DNA of 64,000 bases from positions 99,767,001 through 99,831,000 of the forward strand of contig NC_134142.1 in assembly GCF_033958435.1 (NCBI RefSeq), read 5' to 3'. The notes under the pieces were generated by a model. The model had not been told where the DNA came from. It worked only from the letters and a program-made list of their open reading frames with translations, and did not search any database. The stretch is from Carettochelys insculpta (taxonomy: Eukaryota > Chordata > Testudines > Carettochelyidae). Below, piece after piece: positions 47,937-58,381 of this stretch. Position numbers and translations under genes: made by a program. The number at the start of each line of letters is the position of its first letter. Within the stretch, counting starts at the first letter, position 1.

Positions 47937-48618
47937 AGCTGTGTCTACACGTGCACGCTACTTCGAAGTAGCGGCACTAACTTCGAAATAGCGCCCGTCG
48001 CGGCTACACGCGTCGGGCGCTATTTCGAAGTTAACTTCGACGTTAGGCGGCGAGACGTCGAAGTCGCTAACCCCATGAGGGGATCGGAATAGCACCCTAC
48101 TTCGACGTTCAACGTCGAAGTAGGGACCGTGTAGACGATCCGCGTCCCGCAACGTCGAAATTGCCAGGTCCTCCATGGCGGCCATCAGCTGGGGGGTTGA
48201 GAGATGCTCTCTCTCCAGCCCCTGCGGGGCTCTATGGTCACTGTGTGCAGCAGCCCTTAGCCCAGGGCTTCTGACTGCTGCTGCGGCAGCTGGGGATCCC
48301 TGCTGCAGGCACAGGGTCTGCAAGCAGTTGTCGGCTCTGTGGATCTTGTGTTGTTTAGTGCAACTGTGTCTGGGAGAGGCCCTTTAAGGGAGCGGCTTGC
48401 TGTTGAGTCCGCCCTGTGACCCTGTCTGCAGCTGTGCCTGGCACCCTTATTTCGATGTGTGCTACTTTGGCGTGTAGACGTACCCTCGCAGCGCCTATTT
48501 CGATGTGGTGCCGCGCAACGTCGAAGTTGAACATCGACGTTGCCAGCCCTGGAGGACGTGTAGACGTTATTCATCGAAATAGCCTATTTCGATGTTGGCT
48601 TCACGTGTAGACGTAGCC
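47937..48618 (-). mobile_element. Family A Harbinger-type MITE, copy A5
   Basis: A 682-bp copy with ends AGCTGTGTCTACACGTGCAC and the inverted TTCACGTGTAGACGTAGCC, flanked by TAG at 47934-47936 and 48619-48621. Many TTCGAAGT and GACGTCGAAG palindromes are undecayed (CpGs kept), suggesting a recent insertion. Both shared frames (48257-48574 and 47958-48323, minus) are open. Confidence 0.9.
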
Positions 48619-48621
48619 TAG

Positions 48622-51600
48622 ATCTGGGATGATCGCCCTGTTGAGAAGACATAAAAATATTACTTTCTAAGTCTTTCCTGAGAAACCAAAGATGTTCAGT
48701 TGTCATAGTTGTGCATCCTGCTAATTACTCAGATACCTCTAAGTAAAATATGTTCCATAGATAAAACTCATGGTGCTGACTCACCAGGTCATTGAGCTGA
48801 AATGTAGGTCAATCCTTACTTGGAGTTGAAAGGCTTGTTTGATGGCACTATTATAGACACTATGTCCAGCATTTCTCTTATCTCAGATGACAGATGTATA
48901 TATGTGTCTCCTCTTGTTGAAAGATAATGTTATTTAGGTGGATAGCCTAATAATCGCATTTAGGACTTTTTCTTTTTAACTATTAATCTTGAACAACAGC
49001 ATGTAGAGCAGCGAGTGGGAAGTTTCTGGAAAAACAATCACTTTTCTCAAATACACGAAGTTGAGAGAAGGAACATGATGTGGACCTGTAAAAGACAGCT
49101 ATCTAAATAGATTCAGAGAATCTAATGGTTTTCACTAGCTTGAGTGAAATGAAAAAAATGTCTATTACCAGCTCTTGACAGGTATATAAAATAGAAATTC
49201 AAAGTTCTTGGATTTGGTGATGAAGAGGATTTAGACACGGGGTTGGGGGGCACCCCTATAATTACTGAATTGACTGGAAAGGCTGTTATGTTACTAAGAA
49301 TTTACCCCATATTTTCACGTAACTCCTTATGGAATTTTTCACTGAACCTTAATTAATACTCTTGGTAATTGCTGGGGGGCTGGCAAAGGTTACTTGAAAT
49401 ATTTACTTCTGTAGCAACAATACTGCAAAGGATAAATGTTCAATACATTCTGCTTGAACTGTTTCAGAAGAATGTCACTTGGGCTTCGGGGACAGAGTGC
49501 TGCCTCATTAAGGCCAACAAAAAGGAATGTTCAGTTCCCCTGGAAATGGAAGAAAATGTATGGGGTTTTTTTTTCTCCGTCTCTAACCAGCAGATTTTTA
49601 CAGCCTAGCTGTGTTAATGTTACCCGTATGCTTGCACTAAGACATTCTATGGTGCAAATACAGGACAAGACAATGCATGGGGTATACACAACTTATTATA
49701 TCTGCTTTGGGGACCCTGTGTGCTTGTAGATTTATCAGAGGGAGATGAGGTGGTGGGCTAGGGATTGGGTGTGCAGGCACTAGGCATAATCAGGAGCTGT
49801 TTGCAGCTACTTAAGTGACGTCCTGTGATCAAACAGCCAGGCAGAACACACCCAGAGTCATCCTCTGTGGGAGGAACCTATGGAAACTCAAGGGAAGGTG
49901 GAGGCATTTACATCTGGGAGGATAGAAAGGTATTATTGCACATCCCATCCCAACAATTTTTTACCCATTAGATACTTTTGAAAGGTCTCAACAATAAAAT
50001 ATCTCCAATCTGTGACAAATGGCTCTTTGGACCACAAATTATGACTTAGACAGACTAGGGGCATACAAACAGTAACTCTCTCTTTGACTGGAATGAACAG
50101 CCTTTGGGGAGACAGCCAATGATGAGGCAAGGATGGTGTATTACAAGGAAGCAACCACCGTAGACATGGTACAGAACCTCCCAGCACCTGTTGTATCCAG
50201 CTAAATCCAGTGATTCTTTTCCATTTGGCTTGCAGCTGCTGCTGCTGTGTGCATGTGCCACCCCATACAGCACGGCAAGGGTGAGTGAGAGAGAGGCTGA
50301 GTGGCTGTAGCCCCCCAGCTCAGGCAGTGCCACTTTTTCAGCGATATGGAGGAGGGGGATGTACTTTCTCGTCTGGCATGTGGCAGGAAACAAAGGCAGA
50401 CAGCAGAGAGGTGTGGGGGCAGGGAAGGAAAGATGGGGATGCTGCAGTCACAGATACAAGCAAGGTGAAGCAGCAGCAGTTCCTGCATGCCTCCATACCT
50501 AATTTGGAGGATGGGGGAAAATTTTACTGTTAGAGGGGGAAGAAGAAGTGTATTTCTTTTCTGGAGGGAAGAGAAAAAGCATATCGCTGGGCTGGCACAG
50601 GAGACATGGAAGGACTACTGAGTGAAGCAGTGCAAGTAAAAGAAAGGTCAGCTCTACGGACTGCATGCACAATGAGAGAATGAAGAGGATGGGCGTAGGG
50701 AGCTTTCCTTATTCCCCACCAGCTGCCAATTCAAGTATATAGTGTCCGTCCCTTGAATGTGACACATGGGGCTTTTCCAAACAAACAAAAAATCCCCTCC
50801 CCATCATCTGAGAGAAGGGGGCCAGAATGAAAGGAAAAAAAGACTGAGTTAGTTTATTTCTCAGGTTTACTAGCTGACCTACTTGCATTTAATTAGGGTC
50901 CATCCCCAGTCTCTCCTCTTGGGGTACTCTGCTTTACCGCTGAACTATGCAGTTATAAGGGCAAAGGGGTCTGTGACTATCTCCCTCCTAGCTGAGCAGT
51001 CTTCTTCCTGTGGCTGCTTTTCTATTTTGTTAAAGCTCCCCCTCATACTGCCCTCCACCAGCCCCACAAGGCACAGCTGGCATTACAGGTGTACCTGATT
51101 AATGCTGAATGAGCCCAGAAGAGCTTGTTAGTCTCCTGTCCAGCTGAGGTTTAGGCTCTACATAAGGGTGTTTGCCAGTCTTGTTGGGTTAAATTGCAGA
51201 CCTCCATATTGAACTGGAGAAGATGACTAGAATTTGCTGCATACTGTAGTAGTCAAGACTCAAGGGCAATTTTAAAGGCAGCTATGGGACTATATCTTGT
51301 TTCCTACTATGAGGAGCTGCCAATACTGTTCCACAGAGACTGACTAAAGGTACATCCTCCCAAAGGGGAGCTTTCAGCAGGTGCTTACAATAAGTATGGT
51401 TTGCTTGTGAATGTGTGATAGTAACATGCTAAAAGTTATGGGGGTCCTACCAAAAGGATTGTCTATAAATAAGAATTGTTAGAGACAACAGCCACAATTT
51501 TTTCCTGTGATATTAGTGAGTTGTGCATGCAAAGATAGAAATAGATGTTTTTCTTTAGCAATTTTGTTACTTTCCCACTTTCAGAGCTTTAACTCTTTTA

Positions 51601-51718
51601 AATATAGATATTTTGAAAGTCCTGAAAAGGCCAAACTCTATTCTGTGCCACAGCAGGGAGATAAGATGAGTACAAGAAAGGGGAAAGAACCATTGCACCT
51701 AATATTGGTGTGCTAAAA
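48622..51718. other. Unique sequence
   Basis: No recognised element. 50225-50550 is a GC-richer patch with GCTGCTGCTGCTGTGTGC and overlapping frames on both strands up to 112 codons, none of known family. No supported exon. Confidence 0.4.
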
Positions 51719-52335
51719 ATAATCATAGAATCATAGTATTCTAGGACTGGAAGGGACCTTGAGAGGTCATTGCGTCCAGCCCCCTGCCCTCATGAAAGGA
51801 CCAAGTACTGTCTTGATATCCCTGATAGACATTTATCTAACCTGTTATTAAACATCTCCAGAGACAGAGATTCCACAACCTCTGTAAGCAATTTATTCCA
51901 GTGCTTGACCACCCTGACAGTTAGGAACCTTTTTCCTAAAGTCCAGCCTAAACCTTCCTTGCAGCAGTTTAAGCCCATTGCTTCTTGCTCTATCCTCAGA
52001 GGCCAAGAAAAACAAGTTTTCTCCCTCCTCCTTATGACACCCTTTTAGATACCTGAAAACTGCTATCATGCCCCCCTCAATCTTCTTTTTTCCAAACTAA
52101 GCGAGCCCAATTCTTTCAGCCTTTATTCATAGGTCATGTTCTCTAGTCCTTTGATCATTCTTGTTGCTCTTTTCTGGACCCTTTCCAATTTCTCCATATC
52201 TTTCTAGAAATACAATGCCCAGAACTGAACACAATACTCCAACTGAGGCCTAATCAGGGCAGAGCAGAGCAGCAGAAAGACTTCTTGTGTTTTGCCCACA
52301 ACACACCTGTTAATATATCCCAGATATAGTAATAA
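51719..52335 (-). mobile_element. CR1 LINE 3' part, inverted
   Basis: A classical CR1 3' end in minus orientation: AATCATAGAATCATAGTATT at 51719, then GGACTGGAAGGGACCTTGAG and CCAGCCCCCTGCCCTCATG, followed by the end of ORF2 in antisense (AAGTCCAGCCTAAACCTTCC; TTTTCTGGACCCTTTCCAAT). Coding frame is decayed. 5'-truncated near 52335. Confidence 0.9.
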
Positions 52336-52455
52336 TGCTTTTTTCCAACCCACTGCATTTAATAACCAGGCTTCTAAACTTGGGTTTATTTATGAAATAT
52401 GGTATAACAACAAAGAAAACTAACATGGATTAAAATAGTAATCTAGGCCTTAGCC

Positions 52456-53045
52456 CAGGGGTCAGCAACCTGTCTGAGGTGAAGTGCCAAAATTTCACCT
52501 TTTGTCCTCTATGTACAGTCTAAGGCCATGTCTACACTTGGCCAAAACTTCGAAAGGGCTAATGGCCAAATTGGAGAATCCTAATGAGGTGCTGAAATGC
52601 ATATTCAACGCCTCATTAGCATGCTGCCAGCTGCAACATTTCAAAAGTGCTGCATTTCAATCACATGCACCTCATCTATGTGGGGCCCTTTTCTAAAGGG
52701 CCCCACAAACATCAAAATCCCCTTATGTCCATCAGCTGGATAGGACATTTGCAGGGTCCTTTAGAAAAGGGTCCCATGTAGATGAGTCGTGCACAATCGA
52801 AACGCAGCACTTTCAAAGTACCGTAGCTGGCAGCATGCTAATGAGACACTGACTATTCATTTCAGCACCTCATTAGTATTCTCCAATTTGGCCATTAGCA
52901 TGGCCCTTTTGAAATTTTGGCCAAGTGTAGCCATGGCCCAAGTGTCGATCATACTTTGTAAAGTCACTAATAAAAGTGCTACTTACAACAGCTTCATTAA
53001 TTACTAAATTAGTATGCAGAGCTTTACTGTGTAGCAATATGTGGT
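52456..53045 (+). mobile_element. hAT-type element H3, split by D1
   Basis: Starts CAGGGGTCAGCAACCTGTC, a hAT terminus, and continues AGGTGAAGTGCCAAAATTTC to 52523. After the D1 insertion the body resumes at 52942 and includes CAGCTTCATTAATTACTAAA and TTAGTATGCAGAGC, in the order expected for this turtle hAT type. Right end not found, so the limit is approximate. Confidence 0.6.
52524..52938. mobile_element. Family D MITE, complete copy D1
   Basis: A 415-bp near-perfect foldback. Ends GGCCATGTCTACACTTGGCC and the inverted GGCCAAGTGTAGCCATGGCC; arms continue inward for over 90 bp (TAATGAGGTGCTGAAATGCAT against ATTCATTTCAGCACCTCATTA). Flanks TAA and CAA fit a 3-bp duplication with one later change. 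Inserted in H3. Confidence 0.85.
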
Positions 53046-54399
53046 GTTTTGTTAATCCACAGGCAACATAGGTTTGAGCAAGCTCCCTGCCAGACAGGGG
53101 AGAGAGTGTAGGCTGGAATATACATATAACTGAACAGTTCTTTGCAGCTGTTTCCCATTTCTACGTTGTGGAAAGCAAAGGCAAAGGTGTGATTTAATCC
53201 CTCAACTTTTCTTTGCTGGCATAATTTTCCCTGAACCAAATGGTCATCTAGAAAAGCATAATTTGACATTTTACATGTGGATTTGGAAAGACTAAACCCA
53301 GCAAATTAAGTCATCTTCTTTTCTAGCAAAAATATGCCGTTTGTCTTAGCAACCATCCTTTTTATCATTCAGCTGTATCGCTGCAGTATTGAGCCCTGAA
53401 AAACATCTATTCAAAGGGAATTCCTTTTGATTTTTTTCCTTTCATCCCATAACTCATAAAAGCCTTCAAGCCAGCAATCATTATCAAAATGATTATTCAG
53501 CTGGATAGTCCAACCATTATCTGAATTGTTCATCCACCCCTGTTGCAGTCCTTGCAACTTGCACTGTTTATCTCACAACCCTATTGTCAGTGACAGGATG
53601 GAAATAAAGCTTTTATCCTTGGTGTCGAATGGAAAGAAGAAAAAAGGTCCTTACATTAAAATATTTGATGTATCTTTATAAAAAAAATGGGGAGGATGGA
53701 AAAGTTATTAGTAACTAATTTCAATCTGCTTGAGCTGAATGAATATTATGTGCCTCTGCATATGTATGTTATCACGCTGCGGGGTCTTTTTTAATTTAAG
53801 ACCTCACCTCTAGTTCTGTAGGAAGGTTGGGGGTTTTGTGGGAGTAAGGTTTCCTGGTGACTTATATAATAATCTTTTTAAAAGACGGGTTCAGTAAAAT
53901 AGTTTCTTGGATATGAATTAGCAGTACATGGCAATGACAGCCTCATTGCAAGCATGCATGATATTTATTAACTCCTGGAGAGAAGAATTGAGAGCAATGA
54001 AGAGTGTCACTGAGTGCATTAGGCTAACTGCCGAACTATTTGAGGAAGATCAAGCTAGTGTTATGAATGGATTAAAGGATGCTGTTGTTGATTGTATCCA
54101 GCCTATAGATGTGCATATGTAACTCAATGTATGATGATGATGCTACATTCATTCATATGTAAACATCTGTTTCCCTCTCTTTTACAGCATGTAGGCTAGA
54201 TTGCGGATGTGCACTCACACAGAAACTAAGGGAAGGGATGGTGGCAAGCAGGTTCTTCCTATCTTTCCCCTTAGGTGTCAACCACAGTTCCAGTACCTCA
54301 CATGACCGCAATAGCTGAATGAGGGAAGAGGCCCTGATTCAGTATTCCACTCTGTCCTCCTTTGCATGTTTCTAAAAGTCCCATGGAACCAGACAGGGT
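53046..54399. other. Unique sequence with possible conserved element and one odd frame
   Basis: 53280-53560 is non-repetitive and rich in patterns such as TTATCATTCAGCTGTATC and CAATCATTATCAAAATGATT, resembling conserved noncoding DNA. The frame at 53928-54122 is listed separately. Nothing else recognised. Confidence 0.35.
53928..54122 (+). other. 64-codon frame of helical character, possible exon
   Basis: Starts at ATG 53928 and reads through to a stop at 54120-54122. The predicted peptide is balanced in charge and looks helical (SWREELRAMKSVTECIRL; FEEDQASVMNGLKDAVVD), unlike the low-complexity chance frames nearby. A possible acceptor (TTAGCAG) ends at 53921 but its pyrimidine tract is poor; a possible donor (CATATGTAAC) lies at the end. 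I do not recognise a family. Could be chance. Confidence 0.2.
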
Positions 54400-54599
54400 G
54401 AGGGGAGGAAGTCTCCTGGTGGGGGACGATGTCCGCCTCCCTGCCACCTTCTGCGGATCCCTGGGTAAGATGTTGGTGGGTGGGGGTGGAGGAAGTTGGC
54501 TATGTCTCTTGGAAGGGGCAAGGCCCCAAACAGAAGAAATGGGGCTGAGGGCAGACAGCTCTCAGTGCTGCTTGCACTGGTGCTCCAGGTCCCACTACA

Positions 54600-54780
54600 G
54601 CCCTCCAAGCCATGTAGAGTAGCATTCTGGTGCTCTGTCAGCAATTTAAAGGGCCTGGGGCACTAGCCACTGCCACAGTAGTATCCGTCATGATGGGGAG
54701 CCCTAGGCACCTTTGAATCTCCCAGTCTTGGGGCAGTTGTCCCCTTTTCCTGCCCCTGTCAGCAGGCCTGCTGGGTGCTA
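54600..54780. repeat. GC-rich dispersed repeat, copy J2
   Basis: Core GCAATTTAAAGGGCCTGGGG at about 54641, then GCCACTGCCACAGTAG, GGGGAGCCCTAGGCACCTTT and TTGTCCCCTTTTCCTGCCCC. The same order occurs at 437-560 (J1). Flanking GC-rich sequence from 54400 may belong to it. Family unknown. Confidence 0.5.
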
Positions 54781-55379
54781 TAGATGCAAGGCAGTGTTAC
54801 ATATAACTCATCTCCTGGTTCTTTGTGGTAGAAAAGCAAAAAGGGAAAGAAGTGTCTTCACTCTGAGAATTCCCAGCAGACAGAATGGTGCTTTAGTACC
54901 ACAAGCAATTGTGAATGTTAAGGCATCTCTGATGTTGCTTAACTTGTTTCAGGGAGTGGCTTACCCTGTGAATAAAGGAAACCGAAAGAAGGCTTGATGG
55001 CCTGGATCTTCAGAGGTATTTAGGAACCTGATACTGCAATGAGGCACCCAAAGGGACTTGGATGTAGTACTGAGTGTTACAGCATCTAACTTTTAGGCAG
55101 CTGGAAAATCGCAGGAAGAAAGCTGCAATTTGAAAAGAAGAGTTAAGTGCTTAGGTTCCCACAAAGAATGAGAAGAAATGGGTGACTAAGCCAGCATCCT
55201 ACACAGGGAGCTATCAAAGCAAAAGAGTGGTAGATTGCAGGGAGTTGTTTATCTCTGCTAGCAATCCATGAATGGGAGCCACTTTCCAGGAGTCAGAAGA
55301 CTTAGGTACCCGTGGCACTTGTTATGGGACAGAGTTAGGAGCTCCCTGGAAAATGAGAGAGTGGTGGTGCCCACCTTAC
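54781..55379. other. Unique sequence, nothing recognised
   Basis: No element or supported exon. Confidence 0.4.
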
Positions 55380-55532
55380 AACTTTTAGTCTAGTCAGAGC
55401 ATTTGTCTGGCATGCAGAAAACCAGACTTCAACTCCCCTCTCTCTACCGAAAGGGAAGAAAAGATTTGAACAAGGTCTCCTACCTCCAGGAGGGTGCTTC
55501 CCACTGAGCTATGGGATAACTCGATATGGGAC
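55380..55532. repeat. tRNA-like bipartite old repeat
   Basis: Left part AGTCAGAGCATTTGTCTGGC ... GACTTCAACTCCCC resembles a pol III A box and B box; right part GGGTGCTTCCCACTGAGCTA resembles the reverse of a tRNA-like head, so two tRNA-like pieces face each other. Matches an old sauropsid repeat layout. Too decayed to classify. Confidence 0.45.
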
Positions 55533-56176
55533 TCTCTTCATCATTGAATATTAGGTTCGGAAGAGACCTCAGGATGTAGTCTAGCCCCCTGCTCAAAATC
55601 AGGACCAATCCCAACTAAGTCATTCCAACCAGGGCTTTGTCAAGCCTGGTTTCATAAACCTCTAAGGATGGAGATTCCTCCATCTCACTAGGCAACCCAT
55701 TCCAATGCTTTGCCATCCTCATTTCCAACCTAGAGCTCCACCACTGCAACTAGAAACCATTGCTGCTTAGACTATCATCTGTTGACACTGAAAATAGCCT
55801 AGCTCCATCCTCTTTAGAATGCTCCTCCTCTTCAACTATTGGAAGACTGCAATCAACCCCCCGCAAGCCTTCTCATCTTCAGACAATGCCCTCAGCCTCC
55901 CTTCATAAGTCATGTACTCCAGCCCCCTAATTATTTGTTGTTGCCCTCTGCTAGACTCGCTCCAGTTTGTCTGCATCTCTTCTGTAGTGGGGAGCCCAAA
56001 CCTGTATGCAGTACTCACTAGTGGCCTCACTAGTGCTGCATAAAGGGGGATACCTATTTCTCTCAGTCTGTTGGCAATGCTCCTACTCAGGCATCCCTAT
56101 ATGCCATTTGTCGTCTTGTCAATGAGGGCACAAGTTGACACACATCCAACTTCTCATGCACTGTAAAACCCATGAC

Positions 56177-56731
56177 ATGCCTGTTCTCTCCTACAGACAA
56201 CCTCCCAACCTCATGAGGATCCTTACTAACAGCCACAGTCTATACCCCAGGAACACCAGTCTTGGAACCTTTCCCTGCAACAAAGCCTGCTGCCAGCTTT
56301 GTCCACATATCTTCTCTGGAAATACCATCACTGGACCTAACCAGGTTACTCACAGAATCACGGGCACTTTCTCATGCTCCTCTACTAACATCATATATGC
56401 CATCATGTGCCAGCAATGCCCAGATGCTTTGTATATTGGACAGACTTCTAACTCCCTTAGACAAAGGGTCAACGGGCACAAAACAGACATCAAAACACTC
56501 CAGATCCACAAACCAGTTAGTCAACATTTTAATGGAATGGGGCATTCTGTCAGTGACCTAAAGGTATATGTGTTACCGAAAAGAAATTATCGCTCCTTTG
56601 TAGAAAGGGAAGTGGAAGAACTGACATTTATATTCAAATTCGGAACATTAACACACAGTTTAAACTGTGATGTGAACTTTCTGAGTCACTGTAGGGGCTT
56701 GTCTGCATACTTAACTCAATCTAACTCTTAA
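56177..56731 (+). pseudogene. PLE2 GIY-YIG endonuclease domain, open frame
   Basis: 184 codons without interruption from ATG 56177 to the stop. An upstream ATG at 56135 is in CR1 antisense sequence and is not part of the gene. Motifs: cysteine cluster CNKACCQLCPHI (34-45), IIYAIMCQQC (72-81), ALYIGQTSNS (84-93), RQRVNGHKTD (95-104) with the conserved Arg and His kept, and FVEREVEELTFIFKF near the end. All the residues I would expect are present, so this domain is better preserved than PLE1's. The reverse transcriptase is absent, so the copy is not autonomous. It is a truncated retroelement fragment rather than a host gene. Confidence 0.88.
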
Positions 56732-56859
56732 TCTTTCCCCCCCACCCCTCCACTCTCTGATTTGCTCACCTTGATTATCTTTTTCTGATTTGTCCTCCTT
56801 GCTTACTGTTTTTGGTTCTCTGTGTCTTAAATATCGAGTCTGTTCTAGTCTGGATATGG

Positions 56860-56886
56860 TCGAAGAAGTGGGTCTGTCCCATGAAA
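56860..56886 (+). ncRNA. Hammerhead-ribozyme-like core in PLE2 tail (probably decayed)
   Basis: Order is TCGAAGA (expected CUGANGA; the first two bases differ), AGTGGG-TCTG-TCCCAT, which pairs well as stem-loop II, then GAAA. Same place in the tail as in PLE1. The changed first box makes cleavage unlikely. Confidence 0.4.
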
Positions 56887-57078
56887 GCTCACCTAATAAA
56901 CTATTTTGCTAGTCTTTAAAGTGCTACTTGACTGCTTTTTGTTTTGTAAAACCCAGGTTCTTTTCTCTCTTGCTGAAGTTGTTTTACTCAGAATAAATAA
57001 TGAAAGAACCATGGAACAGGAACCAGGGTCTTCCACATCCCAGATGTAAGGTCGATTGTACAATACTTAGGTACATAT

Positions 57079-57147
57079 TCTCTCTCTCTGGGCCCATGAT
57101 TGTTCCACTGTGGATAAATACTTAGTCATAGGGCCACAGAGAGAGAG
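57079..57147. repeat. Inverted repeat ending in CT/GA tracts
   Basis: Left arm TCTCTCTCTGGGCCCATGA (57079-57098) and right arm TCATAGGGCCACAGAGAGAGA (57126-57147) are inverted copies with about two changes, separated by 27 bp. Could form a hairpin in RNA or DNA. Confidence 0.7.
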
Positions 57148-57159
57148 AGAGAGAGAGAG
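57137..57159 (+). repeat. AG dinucleotide microsatellite
   Basis: About eleven AG units. Confidence 0.9.
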
Positions 57160-58303
57160 TGTGAAAAAGACCCTGTTGATTAGTGCTTGGGCCATATCAC
57201 AAGGCTGAAACATAAGTGAAATGAGAACATTTAGCTTGAAAATGTACACACTGAGTGAGCTTAAGTGTCTACAGGATTTGGTGAGAGAGAAATGGATACC
57301 AGTGGAGCCAAAACTGACATCTTGGGCACCTGAAACTTTAAATGTCTAATCTTATATCCAAGCACTGAAGTAAGTGTGTGGATCCCATCCCTAACTTCTG
57401 TTGATTTCAATAGAAGCTAGGTGCCTAGACATCTCTTGAGGATCAGGTCCAAAGTCATATTTCCCCCAATCCTCATTTTGTTCACATGCCAAGTGAAGCC
57501 TTTATTTCCTTCACTTCCAGCCTTTCTCATGTGTATGATGCTTAAATTCCCAGCTCTCTTCATTTGGGTTTGAGTGTGCTCACTGCTACTGTACTCCCAC
57601 AAGACTGCCAGTGAACGGAATACACATTTGTGTGCATCCTGCTGAGGGACAAATTTAGTCCTGGGACAATGAATACTTTATGTCCTCTGAATAGGTATGT
57701 TTTCCTTCCTGTAGAATTTCCTGAGATGTGGCACTGTCTTTTCCTGGCTAGAAGACTGCTACACATTGTTGTCAAGTAAGCAGCAGAGAAGTGGCAAAGA
57801 GACAGCATGAAAAGGATTTCAGATTTCATTGATTCCTAGCAACTGATTACACATTAGAATATGAAGTAAAAGCCTGTCTTAGTCATCCCTATTTTTAAGA
57901 ATGCAGTAAACCCCTGCCTCCTAAGAGGATTCATATTTGCTGTAATGGTGAAAGCTCTTTCACGTCACCAGCTACCATCCTCTTTCTTGACTCCATGCAA
58001 CTTTTTACACCATTCTTCAGAAGGCTGCTGCTTAAAATAAAATGTTGGCATTTGAGAGCAATATTTTGGAATCATCTTTAATTTTTTGAGAGATAGCAGT
58101 GGTAGCCTGTATCTTCAAGTCTCCATTGCATATCCATGATTGATGTCAACACAAACTGTTTCTATATTATTCCCACCATCTTCCATTCATTCTTCCAATA
58201 ACTTTTCAATTAAAAGTTCGTAACTGCTTGTCTTTAAAGAGTTTGGTGCTTTAACTTTACCCTATTCAACTTCAGATTTTTTTCATTCACAGTAAACATG
58301 ATT

Positions 58304-58381
58304 GGGGTCATTCTGCCTTGCTCTACATCAGTGAAATTACTCCAGTTTCCTAAAGATGTAATGAGAACAGAATTTGGGGCC
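58304..58381. repeat. Old 100-bp foldback repeat, copy K3
   Basis: Left GGGGTCATTCTGCCTTGC, middle AGTGAAATTACTCCAG, right GAGAACAGAATTTGGGGCC. Inverted ends pair (CATTCTG with CAGAATT). Same family as K2 and K4. Confidence 0.5.

Larger units (their letters stand above)
56173..56944 (+). mobile_element. Penelope-like element PLE2, 3' part
   Basis: 772 bp inserted into the CR1, flanked by the 11-bp duplication TGTAAAACCCA (56162-56172 and 56945-56955). It holds only the endonuclease part of the PLE gene and the noncoding tail, which includes a hammerhead-like core and CTAATAAACTATTTTGCTAG and AGTGCTACTTGACTGC phrases known to me from turtle PLE tails. It belongs to another subfamily than PLE1, since tails differ. 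5'-truncated just inside the endonuclease linker. Confidence 0.88.
55533..57000 (-). mobile_element. CR1 LINE 3' part, inverted, split by PLE2
   Basis: CR1 3' end in minus orientation from ATCATTGAATATTAGGTTCG, AGAGACCTCAGGATGTAG and CTAGCCCCCTGCTC, through decayed antisense ORF2, to 56172. It resumes after PLE2 at 56945 (CCCAGGTTCTTTTCTCTC, expected CR1 continuation) and fades by about 57000. Confidence 0.82.

Noticed and set aside
56135..56731. A 198-codon gene starting at 56135
   Set aside because: The first 14 codons are antisense CR1 and the insertion boundary is at 56173; the PLE frame starts at or before 56177.
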